From positions 1 to 32,319 of the forward strand of contig NZ_JAKDUR010000024.1 of assembly GCF_030457605.1 (NCBI RefSeq): DNA of 32,319 nucleotides, read 5' to 3'. The position numbers were made by a program, and so were the translations under genes. Below, piece after piece: positions 9,062-17,674 of the stretch; the first letter of the stretch is position 1; the number at the start of each line of letters is the position of its first letter. Under the pieces are notes generated by a model, which worked only from the letters and a program-made list of their open reading frames with translations, was not told where the DNA came from and did no database searches. The stretch comes from Halomonas sp. (GTDB lineage: Bacteria > Pseudomonadota > Gammaproteobacteria > Pseudomonadales > Halomonadaceae).

Positions 9062-10139
9062 GTGCGGCCTCCTTCTTGCCGGTGGCTGCTGCCTTGCCGG
9101 GAGTGGCGGCGTGGCGCGGGTCGAAGGCATCGCGCAACCCTTCGCCGATAAACACCAGCAGCGAGAGCATGATGCCCAGCGTCATGAACGCGGTAATGCC
9201 CAGCCACGGCGCATGCAGATTGTTTTTGCCCTGAGCGGCCAGCTCGCCAAGCGACGGCGAACCGGGCGGCAGGCCAAAACCGAGGAAGTCCAGCGCGGTC
9301 AGCGTGCTGATCGCCCCGGTAAACAGAAAGGGGATAAACGTCAGCGTGGCAACCATGGCATTGGGCAGCACGTGGCGCCACATGATCAGGCGCGATGTCA
9401 GCCCCATGGCCTTGGCGGCGCGCACGTATTCAAGGTTGCGCGCACGGAGAAACTCGGCGCGGACGATATCCACCAGCCCCAGCCAGGAAAACAGCAGCAT
9501 GACCCCGAGCAGCCACCAGAAACCCGGCTGGACGAAGCTGGCCAATATGATCAGTAAAAACAGCACCGGCAGCCCCGACCAGATCTCGGTGACTCGCTGG
9601 CCGATCAAATCGACCTTGCCGCCAAAGTAGCCCTGCACGCCGCCAATCACCACGCCCAGCACCAGCGATCCTGCGGTGAGCACCAGCGCGAACACCACCG
9701 AGAGGCGAAAGCCGTAAATCACCCGGGCCATGACGTCGCGCCCCTGGTCGTCGGTGCCCAGCCAGTGGCGACCATCCGGCGGCGCGGGAGAAGGCCGGGT
9801 CATCTGCATGTCCAGCGTCTGGTAGGAAAAGCGCACGGGCGGCCACAGCGCCCAGCCGTGTTCCTTGATCTGGTCGATAACGAACGGATCAAGGTAGTCG
9901 GTGCGCGTGGGCAAAAAGCCGCCGAACTCGGTTTCAGGGTAATCAAACAGCAGTGGTGCATACCACTCGCCGTCAAACTGCATGACGATAGGCTTGTCGT
10001 TAGCGATCAGCTCGGCGGCCAGGCTAATCACGAACAGCACAACAAACAGCCAGAGCGATACCCGCGCGCGGCGGTTGGCGTTGAACGTGGCGATGCGTCG
10101 GCGGGTAATGGGCGAGAGGTGTGATGAGAACAATGCCAT
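9054..10139 (-). CDS. yejE: Oligopeptide ABC transporter permease YejE
   Basis: This 361-residue inner-membrane permease belongs to the OppC/DppC class. It has the N-terminal cytoplasmic OppC-N region (PITRRRIATFNANRRA), a first helix, and a large periplasmic loop containing FLPTRTDYLDPFV. The BPD_transp_1 core follows, with GTDDQGRDVMARVIYGFRLS and the ATPase-coupling segment EYVRAAKAMGLTSRLIMWRHVLPNA. The C-terminus is Ala/Lys-rich. ATG at 10139 has GGAGG eight bases upstream. Three bases separate it from the yejB stop and it overlaps yejF by eight bases, so all three are one transcriptional and translational unit. Confidence 0.95.
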   Translation of the reverse strand: MALFSSHLSPITRRRIATFNANRRARVSLWLFVVLFVISLAAELIANDKPIVMQFDGEWYAPLLFDYPETEFGGFLPTRTDYLDPFVIDQIKEHGWALWPPVRFSYQTLDMQMTRPSPAPPDGRHWLGTDDQGRDVMARVIYGFRLSVVFALVLTAGSLVLGVVIGGVQGYFGGKVDLIGQRVTEIWSGLPVLFLLIILASFVQPGFWWLLGVMLLFSWLGLVDIVRAEFLRARNLEYVRAAKAMGLTSRLIMWRHVLPNAMVATLTFIPFLFTGAISTLTALDFLGFGLPPGSPSLGELAAQGKNNLHAPWLGITAFMTLGIMLSLLVFIGEGLRDAFDPRHAATPGKAAATGKKEAAHG

Positions 10140-10142
10140 GGG

Positions 10143-11216
10143 TCAGGCCTCCCGCGTATCGAAGTCAATGCGCGGGTCAACCCACACATAGGTGAGATCC
10201 GACACCAGCTTGAGCAGCAGCCCGATCAGAGTATACAGGTAGAGCGTGCCGAAAATTACCGGGTAATCGCGCTGCAGGACCGCCTCAAAGCCTAAAAGCC
10301 CCAGCCCGTCCAGCGAGAAGATCACCTCGATCAACAGCGCGCCGGTAAAGAAAATGCCCACCAGCGCGGCGGGCAGGCCGGCAATGATGATCAGCATGGC
10401 GTTACGAAACACATGACCGTAAAGGATGCGGTGCTCGTCAGCGCCCTTGGCGCGCGCGGTGAGCACGTACTGTTTGTGAATTTCGTCAAGAAAGCTGTTT
10501 TTGGTCAGCATGGTCAGCGTGGCAAAACTGCCGATGGAAGCAGTGAGTACCGGCAGCGTCATGTGCCAGGCGTAATCCTTCACCTTGCCCCAGGCAGAAA
10601 GATCGACAAAATCGGGCGAGGTCAGCCCGCGCAGCGGAAACCAGTCAAGGTAGGCACCGCTGGCGAATAGCACGATGAGCAAGATGGCGAACAAAAAACC
10701 CGGAATGGCGTAGCCGACAATCACCAGCCCCGATGAATAGACGTCAAAGCGCGAGCCATGCTGCAGTGCCTTGCGGATGCCCAGCGGAATCGAGATGAAA
10801 TACACCAACAGCGTCGTCCAGAGCCCCAACGAGATGGACACCGGCAGGCGTTCGATCATCAAGTCGATGACCGGGCGGTCGCGAAAGAAGCTGGTGCCGA
10901 AGTCGAAGGTGGCGTAGTCGGCCAACATGCCGAGAAAACGCTCGTGGGCGGGCTTGTCAAAGCCGAACTGCTGTTCGAGCTGTTCGATAAAGCGCGGGTC
11001 AATGCCGCGTGCGCCACGGGAGTCGTCATTGACCTGGATATCCGCGCCGCCAGTATCCAGTCGCGTGCTGGCCATGGCGTCGGCACCTTCAAAGCGCGCC
11101 AGCATCTGGTCGATCGGCCCGCCGGGGGCTGCCTGTACGATAATAAAGTTCAGCAGCATGATGCCCACCAGGGTGGGCATCATCAGCAGTAATCGGCGTA
11201 GGGTATAGCGGGCCAC
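10143..11216 (-). CDS. yejB: Oligopeptide ABC transporter permease YejB
   Basis: This permease of about 357 residues is of the OppB/DppB class: N-terminal [25 protein letters not shown] after helix 1, a periplasmic loop, then a permease core with the coupling helix [26 protein letters not shown]. The start is set by the ribosome site. AGGAG sits directly against a TTG at 11222, which leaves no spacing, but is six bases from GTG at 11216. GTG 11216 is therefore the likely start. It partners YejE in the membrane. A large stem-loop lies between its start and the upstream yejA, which could lower permease expression relative to the binding protein. Confidence 0.94.
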   Translation of the reverse strand: MARYTLRRLLLMMPTLVGIMLLNFIIVQAAPGGPIDQMLARFEGADAMASTRLDTGGADIQVNDDSRGARGIDPRFIEQLEQQFGFDKPAHERFLGMLADYATFDFGTSFFRDRPVIDLMIERLPVSISLGLWTTLLVYFISIPLGIRKALQHGSRFDVYSSGLVIVGYAIPGFLFAILLIVLFASGAYLDWFPLRGLTSPDFVDLSAWGKVKDYAWHMTLPVLTASIGSFATLTMLTKNSFLDEIHKQYVLTARAKGADEHRILYGHVFRNAMLIIIAGLPAALVGIFFTGALLIEVIFSLDGLGLLGFEAVLQRDYPVIFGTLYLYTLIGLLLKLVSDLTYVWVDPRIDFDTREA

Positions 11217-11270
11217 GGGCAACTCCTTTTTCGACCGTATTTCCAGGCTGTTAACGTTGGCTCCGCCGCT

Positions 11271-11355
11271 GACAGGTCAGGCGAGAGGGCGCTGTAAATC
11301 CTTCCCTGGACGCTACCTACGCCATCCCTGGGTAGAACCCTCTCACAAACCTGTC
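11271..11355. repeat. Long interrupted stem-loop between yejA and yejB, REP-like palindromic repeat candidate
   Basis: The 166-base gap contains nested complementary arms. GACAGG (11271-11276) pairs with CCTGTC (11350-11355), GAGAGGG (11283-11289) with CCCTCTC (11338-11344), and inside them CTACC (11313-11317) with GGTAG (11331-11335). TCCCTGG occurs twice as a direct repeat, 22 bases apart (11303 and 11325). The shape resembles dispersed palindromic units seen between genes in related bacteria. No second copy is present in this window, so the repeat status is inference. In mRNA the fold would sit between the binding-protein and permease messages. Confidence 0.55.
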
Positions 11356-11388
11356 TCCGGCTCCGGTTGTGTGCCCAGCGAAATGGAG

Positions 11389-13338
11389 TCAGCGCCGCTG
11401 TTCCAGCCTGGCGGCGCGCTCTGCATCTACCCACCAGGCGTCCAGATCCATGCCGTAGGCGGGAAACGGCTGGGGGTAGCCGAACTTGTCCCACACCGCA
11501 ATGCGGGTTTCACCCGAATGATAGTGGGGAATAACGTAAAAGCCCCAGCGCAGCACACGATCAAGCGCATGAATCACGGTATTGAGTTCCTGACGGCTGT
11601 CGGCGCTGATCAGCTGTTCGACCAGAGCATCCACCGCTGAGCTTTCAAGCCCCATGACGTTACGGCTTTGTGGCCGGTCTGCGGCCTCACTGGTCCAGAA
11701 ATCGCGTTGCTCGTTACCGGGATTGTTGGACTGGGGAAAGTGGCTGATAACGATATCGTAGTCAAATTTGCGCACGCGATTGAGGTACTGGCTGATATCG
11801 ACGATGCGGATCGACGTTTGTATGCCAAGGCGCGCCATGTTGCGCAGCATGGGCTGAACCACGCGCTCAAGGCCGGAGTCGTAAAGCAGCACCTCAAGGC
11901 GTAGCGGCCGGCCACTTTGCTGATGAACCAGGGTACCGTCTTCCACGCGGTAGCCCGCCTCGCGCAGTAAGCCGAGCGCTTTTTTCAGCCGTGCGCGCAG
12001 GGCGGTAGGTTGTTCGATGGGCAGCGACTTTTCAAACAGGTCGTCCGAGCCGTGAGATTCCACCAACTCGTCATGAAAGGGTTCAATCAGCGCCAGCTCG
12101 TCGCGTGAGGGTAGCCCCCGGGCCTGCATTGGTGAGTTCTGAAAGAAGCTCTGGGTGCGCTGATAAGTGCCGTAAAAAATATTGGTATTCAGCCAGGGAA
12201 AATCAAACGTCAGGCTTAGCGCTTCGCGCACTCTGGGGTCTTGAAACTTGCCCTTGCGCAGGTTGAAGACAAAGGCTTGCATCATCGAGGGGCTGACGTC
12301 GGGCACGGTAATTCGCTTGACCAATCCCTCCTCAAAGGCAGGGAAATCATAGCCGATGGCCCAGGTGGCCGCGCGGGCATCGGTGCGGTAGTCGGTCAGC
12401 CCTGCCTTGAAGGCCTCCCAGGCGATGTCCCGGTCGCGGTAATAGTCGAACACCAGCCGGCCGATGTTATAGCGCCCGACGTTAACCGGCAGGTCTTTGC
12501 CCCAGTAGTCATCGTCGCGGGCGTAAACAATGCGCCGGCCCGGATTGACCTCGGCAATGCGATACGGCCCGGAGCCCGGATGAGCGGCAAGAGTAGGGCT
12601 GGTGAAATCCCGCTCGGCCCAGTAGTGGCGGGGCAAAATCGGCATTTGCGCCACAATCAGCGGAAGCTCCCGGGAGTCGGTATCGTTCAGCGTAAAGCGC
12701 ACGCGATGTGGCGATAGTGCGATAGCCTCGCCCACACCGGCGTAATAGCTGCGATAAAAGGGGTTACCGTCTTCGCGCAGCACATCAAGGCTGAAGACCA
12801 CATCGTCGGCGGTCAGCGGTTCGCCGTCCTGAAAACGCGCTTCGGGGCGCAGGTCAAACTCGATCCACGAGCGGTCGGGCGCAACTCTTACGCCGCTGGC
12901 CACCAGCCCGTAAAGGCTGAACGGCTCATTGGGGTTGGAGGCCATCAGCGTATCGTAGATCTGGCTGATGCCGCTGGCCGGTGTGCCGCGCACGATAAAC
13001 GGGTTGGTGGAATCAAAGCTGCCACCCACGGCGGTGCGCACCATGGTGCCGCCCTTGGGCGCCTGTGGATTCACATGGGGAAAGTGGCTGAAATCCTCGG
13101 GTAACTCGGGGGCGCCGTAAAGCGCAAGGGCATGAACGGTCGCGACGTTTGCAGCGGCGGCCGGGTTGGCCGAACCGGCGACAGCCGGCGCGGCGCTAAA
13201 CGCCCATAACAGCGCAATGGCGAGCCAGCGCCCGCTACGCTGGCGTTTTGACAGAACGCTGGTTGAATGAGCTCTGATTGAAAAAACACGGATTGAAAGA
13301 GCTCTGGCAAGGGTGCTTGAGATAGCCCTGCTGTCCAT
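11389..13338 (-). CDS. yejA: Periplasmic oligopeptide-binding protein YejA (family 5 solute-binding protein)
   Basis: This extracellular solute-binding protein has 649 residues including its leader. The N-terminus is unusually long and basic before the hydrophobic core WLAIALLWAFSAAPAVAG, with predicted cleavage near residues 54-60. The mature part begins with HALALYGAPELPEDFSHF and contains PKGGTMVRTAVGGSFDSTNPF, as in YejA. The family-5 core (FDLRPEARFQDGEPLTADDVVFSLD) follows. It delivers peptides to YejBEF. GGAGG lies about ten bases before the ATG, and no better internal start is visible, so the long leader may be real. It is the first gene of the minus-strand operon, downstream of mltD with a 36-base gap. 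Confidence 0.93.
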   Translation of the reverse strand: MDSRAISSTLARALSIRVFSIRAHSTSVLSKRQRSGRWLAIALLWAFSAAPAVAGSANPAAAANVATVHALALYGAPELPEDFSHFPHVNPQAPKGGTMVRTAVGGSFDSTNPFIVRGTPASGISQIYDTLMASNPNEPFSLYGLVASGVRVAPDRSWIEFDLRPEARFQDGEPLTADDVVFSLDVLREDGNPFYRSYYAGVGEAIALSPHRVRFTLNDTDSRELPLIVAQMPILPRHYWAERDFTSPTLAAHPGSGPYRIAEVNPGRRIVYARDDDYWGKDLPVNVGRYNIGRLVFDYYRDRDIAWEAFKAGLTDYRTDARAATWAIGYDFPAFEEGLVKRITVPDVSPSMMQAFVFNLRKGKFQDPRVREALSLTFDFPWLNTNIFYGTYQRTQSFFQNSPMQARGLPSRDELALIEPFHDELVESHGSDDLFEKSLPIEQPTALRARLKKALGLLREAGYRVEDGTLVHQQSGRPLRLEVLLYDSGLERVVQPMLRNMARLGIQTSIRIVDISQYLNRVRKFDYDIVISHFPQSNNPGNEQRDFWTSEAADRPQSRNVMGLESSAVDALVEQLISADSRQELNTVIHALDRVLRWGFYVIPHYHSGETRIAVWDKFGYPQPFPAYGMDLDAWWVDAERAARLEQRR

Positions 13339-13374
13339 CGCTTCCAGCCTCCCTTGAGGATGTCGTGGGCGACC

Positions 13375-14658
13375 CTAGCCGCCTGACAGGGACAAAAGCT
13401 GCCCGGGTTGTAACGTGCTGGGGCGATCAATGGCGTTCCAGCGGATCAGGTCCTGCTGACTGACGTTATAGCGTGTGGCAATAGTGGAAAGATTATCGCC
13501 ACGCTTGACGCGATGGGTCGATGCCATCTGCTCGCCGGGACGAACAATGCCATTACCGGAAAGCGCGGCAACCGCCTGCCGGTCGGCATCACTTGGCACC
13601 AGCAGCGTGCTGGCATTGCCAGGGTCCAGCGTGCCCTGAAGCAGCCCCGGATTCAACTGTGCCAATTGTGATTGGCTGACATCCAGCAGCCGGGAGGCGC
13701 TTTTCAGCGTGATGCGCCGGTCAAGGGTGACTTCGGTAAACGCCGGCGTGGCATGAATGTCGGGCAGACTGACATTATAGCGTTCGGGATCATCGATAAT
13801 CTGGGCAATGGCATAGAGCTTGGGCAGATACTGCATGGTCTCGCTGGGCAGTGTGGTAAGTGCCCAGTAATCGCCGCCGCGGCCCTGGCGCCGTGCCTGC
13901 CGGCGGGCACGGTTAACCGTGCCCGCACCGGCATTGTACGCTGCCAGCGACAGGGCAATATTGCCGCCGTACCATTGGTCGGCCTGCATTTCGATGTAAT
14001 CAAGGGCAGCGCTGGTTGAAGCCGTGACATCCAGGCGACCGTCATAGCGTCCGTTGCGTACAAGGCCGAGCGCATCGCCGGTGCGCGGCATGAACTGCCA
14101 CAGGCCGGCGGCTCCGCTGAGGTTGCGTGCGCTGGTGTCAAACGAGCTTTCGATGAACGGCAGCAGGGCTATTTCGCCCGGTAGCCCGCGCTCCTCCACT
14201 TGCCGGGTGATCCACGCCAGCCAGGGTTTTGCCTCACGCGTAATGTTGGTAATGTTTTCCGGGCTCTGGCGATAGTGGTTAATCCACTTGTCCACGCGCG
14301 CACGCGCCTGGGGCGGCAGGTCATCGATATTCCAGGTAAAGCTTTTTCGCAGCTGTGTCCAGGCATCCTGCGGCACGGCATCCAGCGCATCCCAGAACAG
14401 ACCTTGCGGTGAGACATCCGGTGTCATCGACGGATGCGCGACAGTGGCCGTGATACCAGCCGGTACGCCTGATGTGCCTGAAGATGCACGGTAAGACGTA
14501 TGATGCGGGGTGCTGTAAGACGAGCTGGCAAGCGTCGCGGCGCCGGCAACGTTGGGCATGGCCGCGGCGTGCTGCTCTGTGGCGGCAAGCAGAAGACTCA
14601 TGATTACCGTGCTGCCGGCACTGAGCAAAAAGCGCTGGCGCATTGTGCGATAGGTCAT
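13375..14658 (-). CDS. mltD: Membrane-bound lytic murein transglycosylase D with one LysM domain
   Basis: This 427-residue protein has an N-terminal export signal (LLSAGSTVIMSLLLAATEQHAAA) and no clear lipobox cysteine, so lipid anchoring is uncertain. The SLT catalytic domain (about residues 125-260) carries the catalytic Glu170 in LLPFIESSFD, then SGAAGLWQFMPRTGDALGL, DYIEMQ and LAAYNAGAGTVNRA, all typical of MltD. A single LysM peptidoglycan-binding repeat ends the protein (about 380-427, HRVKRGDNLSTIATRYNVS). E. coli MltD has two LysM modules, so this is a shorter form. It cleaves glycan strands in the periplasm during wall turnover. No strong ribosome site precedes ATG 14658; a second ATG at 14640 is possible. 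Confidence 0.92.
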   Translation of the reverse strand: MTYRTMRQRFLLSAGSTVIMSLLLAATEQHAAAMPNVAGAATLASSSYSTPHHTSYRASSGTSGVPAGITATVAHPSMTPDVSPQGLFWDALDAVPQDAWTQLRKSFTWNIDDLPPQARARVDKWINHYRQSPENITNITREAKPWLAWITRQVEERGLPGEIALLPFIESSFDTSARNLSGAAGLWQFMPRTGDALGLVRNGRYDGRLDVTASTSAALDYIEMQADQWYGGNIALSLAAYNAGAGTVNRARRQARRQGRGGDYWALTTLPSETMQYLPKLYAIAQIIDDPERYNVSLPDIHATPAFTEVTLDRRITLKSASRLLDVSQSQLAQLNPGLLQGTLDPGNASTLLVPSDADRQAVAALSGNGIVRPGEQMASTHRVKRGDNLSTIATRYNVSQQDLIRWNAIDRPSTLQPGQLLSLSGG

Positions 14659-14785
14659 AGGCGATTAACGTGAAATCTTGATGAAGTGCGCCGCCGTGCC
14701 GGTCATGAAAAAGGTACGGCGTGCTGTCGTTGGGTGACAACGGAGGGAAAATACAACGGTTAATGCCAGTCGTTAAGCACGAGTG

Positions 14786-15553
14786 TCAAAAACGGTTTTT
14801 CCATTCCCGAAGCGTGGTAAAGGTGGCAAGATCGTCGCCGTTGGCGCCCTGGGCACCCGCAGCGTTGCGCACGCTCGCGGTATGGACACGCAAATAGGGG
14901 TTGATGTTCAATTCACGGCCAATAGTACTGGGCAGGGTCGGTCGTTCTGCTTCGCGCGCGCGCCGGCAATCCTGCAGGGCATATGCGACATCCTTGTTTT
15001 CCGGGTCAGCCTCACGGGCAAACGTCAGGTTGGCCTGGGTATATTCATGGGCGGCAAAGACCAGCGTTTCTTCGGGCAGTTCGGCAAAGCGGTTAAGGGC
15101 GGTATAGAGCTGTTCCGGCGAGCCCTCAAACAGCCGGCCGCAACCGGCACAAAACAGCGTATCGCCGCAAAATAGCAGTGAAGGAATGCCCGGCGTGAAA
15201 AAACTGAGGTGATCAAGGGTGTGGCCAGGCGTTGCCATGACTTCAAACAGGCGCCCCATGACGCGTATTTCGTCACCTTCACCGACAGGATCGGTAACGC
15301 CCTTGATGGCGGGGTTGTCCGGCCCGATTACCCGGGGTGCGTAGCGGCTGATCAGCTCACCCAGCCCACCGGTATGATCATGATGATGATGAGTGATCAG
15401 TATGGTTTCCAGGTTGAGCGACTCGCGCTCGAGTATCTCGAGAACCGGAGCGGCTTCACCGGGGTCTACCACGCAAACATTCTGACTCGCGTCCTGTCGC
15501 AAGAGCCAGATATAATTGTCGCTAAAGGCGGGTATCGGTGTCACGCTCAGCAT
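14786..15553 (-). CDS. gloB: Hydroxyacylglutathione hydrolase (glyoxalase II)
   Basis: This metallo-beta-lactamase-fold enzyme of 255 residues is the standard GloB length. The binuclear metal motif THHHHDHTGG provides His55, His57, Asp59 and His60. Further ligands lie in TPGHTLDHLSF and FCGDTLFCAGCGRLFEGSP. The C-terminal domain with NPYLR-x-H binds the glutathione thioester. It hydrolyses S-lactoylglutathione to lactate and glutathione, completing methylglyoxal detoxification in the cytoplasm. It is divergent from yafS with a 64-base gap, the same neighbourhood as in E. coli. Confidence 0.96.
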   Translation of the reverse strand: MLSVTPIPAFSDNYIWLLRQDASQNVCVVDPGEAAPVLEILERESLNLETILITHHHHDHTGGLGELISRYAPRVIGPDNPAIKGVTDPVGEGDEIRVMGRLFEVMATPGHTLDHLSFFTPGIPSLLFCGDTLFCAGCGRLFEGSPEQLYTALNRFAELPEETLVFAAHEYTQANLTFAREADPENKDVAYALQDCRRAREAERPTLPSTIGRELNINPYLRVHTASVRNAAGAQGANGDDLATFTTLREWKNRF

Positions 15554-15617
15554 GGGCGAGATCCTTATCAGGCATGGGACGTCAAAAACGCCGATACTTT
15601 GGAGGGGAGCGCTTTCT

Positions 15618-16442
15618 ATGTCAACTTCGCAGGAAGATGACGCGTGGCACGAGAGGCTGGCGCAAAGCCGGCGCTACTGGGGATCCGAACGCGGAAAAGC
15701 GCTTGTTGCCGTACAGCAAGCCTGCCTGGGACCGGTGCTGGAAACCCGCCGAGCGCAGCACGGCCTGGAGCTGTCGGCGGGCGCTACGCTGCTGGCACAA
15801 ATGCCGCCATCCAGTGATGGCCGCACCGGTTCGACGGTAACAACCGGACCTGCGCATGTCATCCAGTGGGCATCGTCACGGCACTATGCCGAACATCCGG
15901 CCACACTTGTCTGCCCGCCCGAGGCGCTGGCGCTTCCTGATGAGTGTATCGACGTCACCGTGATTCATCATTTTCTGGAACACTGCCCCAATGCGCATCG
16001 AGGGCTTGCTGAAGCCGCGCGGGTGACGAGTGATAACGGCGTGCTGGTGATTTTCGGTTTTCATCCGTTGGGGCTGTCATTGCTTGAACATCGGCTGGGC
16101 CGCAAACGTAGGGAATATCCCGGTAACGGCATCTGGAAAACGCCGAGCAGACTGCGCGACTGGCTGGCGTTTGTCGACTTTGAAGTCGAACGCGTAGACT
16201 ATTGCGGCTTTCGTGTCCCCGGGGCCCGAGCATGCCGGGAACATTGGGAGACGCTCGGGCGGCGCTATAACCTGCCGTGGGGTGCAAGCTACATGATCCG
16301 TGCGCGACGCAAGCGCCATCGTGCGCGCATTCAGCGACCAGGATTTAGCCTGCAAGCCCCGGTGGCCTCCCGTCAATTTGGTGCCACACGCCTTCAGCTA
16401 GCGGCACAGGATAACGACACCAGTAAAAGGAAGAAGCGTTGA
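15618..16442 (+). CDS. yafS: YafS-family SAM-dependent methyltransferase-like protein
   Basis: The protein is about 274 residues. The start is ATG at 15618, eight bases after GGAGGGGAG; an in-frame ATG at 15516 would lie inside gloB and has no such site. A methyltransferase-11-like region is visible: [32 protein letters not shown], then [28 protein letters not shown]. The glycine-rich SAM motif I is poorly preserved here, and as I recall also in E. coli YafS. The basic C-terminal tail ([13 protein letters not shown]) is notable. The target is unknown. Its position between gloB and rnhA matches E. coli, which supports the name. The stop overlaps the rnhA start codon. Confidence 0.85.
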   Translation: MSTSQEDDAWHERLAQSRRYWGSERGKALVAVQQACLGPVLETRRAQHGLELSAGATLLAQMPPSSDGRTGSTVTTGPAHVIQWASSRHYAEHPATLVCPPEALALPDECIDVTVIHHFLEHCPNAHRGLAEAARVTSDNGVLVIFGFHPLGLSLLEHRLGRKRREYPGNGIWKTPSRLRDWLAFVDFEVERVDYCGFRVPGARACREHWETLGRRYNLPWGASYMIRARRKRHRARIQRPGFSLQAPVASRQFGATRLQLAAQDNDTSKRKKR

Positions 16443-16900
16443 GCACACAAGCAAGCACGCGCCTGCCACGCGTGACGGTATATACAGATGGCGCCTGCCG
16501 GGGCAATCCGGGCGTTGGCGGCTGGGGGGCGGTGTTGCAAAGCGGCGATCATGAGAAAACGCTGTACGGTTTTGAAGCCCACACCACTAACAATCGCATG
16601 GAATTGATGGCCGCCATCAGCGCGCTACGAACGCTGAATACGCCGTGTGAAATAGCGCTCTGGACGGACTCCCAGTATGTTCGACAAGGCATCACCCAGT
16701 GGATTCACAACTGGCTGAAACGCGGCTGGAAAACCGCAGCCAAACAGCCGGTCAAAAATGCCGAGCTGTGGCAGGCCCTGCATGCGGAAACACAGCGCCA
16801 TCAGGTGGAGTGGCACTGGGTCAAGGGCCATAGCGGTCATCCTGGCAACGAACGCGCCGATGCGCTGGCCAATCAGGCCATCGACGAGAATATTGGATAA
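16439..16900 (+). CDS. rnhA: Ribonuclease HI
   Basis: This 153-residue enzyme cuts the RNA strand of RNA-DNA hybrids. All active-site residues are present: Asp17 ([11 protein letters not shown]), Glu55 (NNRMELMAA), Asp77 (LWTDSQYV) and Asp141 (NERADALAN), with the loop His131 in KGHSGHPGN. The basic handle region ([17 protein letters not shown]) is intact. The start codon is TTG at 16439, sharing TTGA with the yafS stop, with AGGAAG upstream. No ATG occurs before Met54 in the NRMELMA motif, inside the fold, so TTG is the only sensible start. Weak-codon initiation and overlap suggest coupled, modest expression. Confidence 0.96.
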   Translation: MSTQASTRLPRVTVYTDGACRGNPGVGGWGAVLQSGDHEKTLYGFEAHTTNNRMELMAAISALRTLNTPCEIALWTDSQYVRQGITQWIHNWLKRGWKTAAKQPVKNAELWQALHAETQRHQVEWHWVKGHSGHPGNERADALANQAIDENIG

Positions 16901-16924
16901 AGACGAGCGAGATAGGAGAGCCTG

Positions 16925-17674
16925 ATGCGCCAGGTCATTCTGGATACCGAAACCACCGGCATTGACCCCAAACAGGGGCATCGGCTGGTGGAAATCGGCG
17001 CGGTGGAAATGGTCAACCGGCGTTTGACCGGACGCACCTATCACCAGTACATCAACCCCGAACGCCACATCGACGCGGAAGTGGTGGCAATCCACGGGAT
17101 TGACGACGACAAGGTTGCTAACGAGCCGGTGTTTGCCCAGATAGCCGATGCGTTCTGGGCGTTTATCGAAGGTGCCGAGCTGGTCATCCATAATGCACCC
17201 TTTGACGTGGGTTTTATCGACCACGAACTGGCAATGCTGAATCAGCAGCGACCGGCGCCGGGGTTTGCTCCAGTGGCCGAGCGCTGTGGCATTCTTGATA
17301 CCTTGACCATGGCGCGGAAAAAGCATCCCGGCCAGCGCAATACTCTTGATGCGCTGTGCAAGCGCTACGATATCGAGAACGGCCATCGTGTGCTTCACGG
17401 CGCTTTGCTTGATGCTGAAATCCTGGCAGATGTTTATCTGGCGATGACCGGCGGGCAAACAGCGCTGACGCTGGATGCCGAGGCGCAAGGTGACGCGGCT
17501 ACCGGCGGTGAGAACAACACAGCTCAGGGGCTTGCCATACAGCGGTTGTCGCTGGCGCCTGGCCGTCTGCGCGTGATTGCGCCCAGCGCCGATGAGGAAG
17601 CGGCGCATCAGGCCAAGTGCACCGCGCATCAGCTGCGCTGGCAGGAGGGTGAGGTACACGATGCTCAGGCGTGA
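16925..17674 (+). CDS. dnaQ: DNA polymerase III epsilon subunit (3'-5' proofreading exonuclease)
   Basis: This 249-residue protein is a DEDDh exonuclease: ExoI VILDTETTGID with Asp7 and Glu9, ExoII HNAPFDVGFID with Asp94, and ExoIII HRVLHGALLDAEIL with His158 and Asp163. The C-terminal ~70 residues form the flexible part that in E. coli binds the polymerase alpha subunit. It proofreads during chromosome replication. AGGAGAG precedes the ATG. It follows rnhA by 24 bases in the same direction, whereas in E. coli rnhA and dnaQ are divergent, so here they are likely co-transcribed. The end overlaps nudC by 14 bases. Confidence 0.96.
   Translation: MRQVILDTETTGIDPKQGHRLVEIGAVEMVNRRLTGRTYHQYINPERHIDAEVVAIHGIDDDKVANEPVFAQIADAFWAFIEGAELVIHNAPFDVGFIDHELAMLNQQRPAPGFAPVAERCGILDTLTMARKKHPGQRNTLDALCKRYDIENGHRVLHGALLDAEILADVYLAMTGGQTALTLDAEAQGDAATGGENNTAQGLAIQRLSLAPGRLRVIAPSADEEAAHQAKCTAHQLRWQEGEVHDAQA

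Noticed and set aside
8309..9151. 280-residue plus-strand open frame opposite yejF
   Set aside because: It is antisense to a fully intact double ATPase and encodes nothing recognisable.
11257..11640. Plus-strand open frame beginning in the yejA-yejB gap
   Set aside because: Its first part is translated stem-loop and the rest is antisense to the yejA 3' end; no ribosome site.
15370..15400. ATG/ATC-rich microsatellite-like run
   Set aside because: On the minus strand it encodes the THHHHDHTGG metal motif of gloB, so it is constrained coding sequence.
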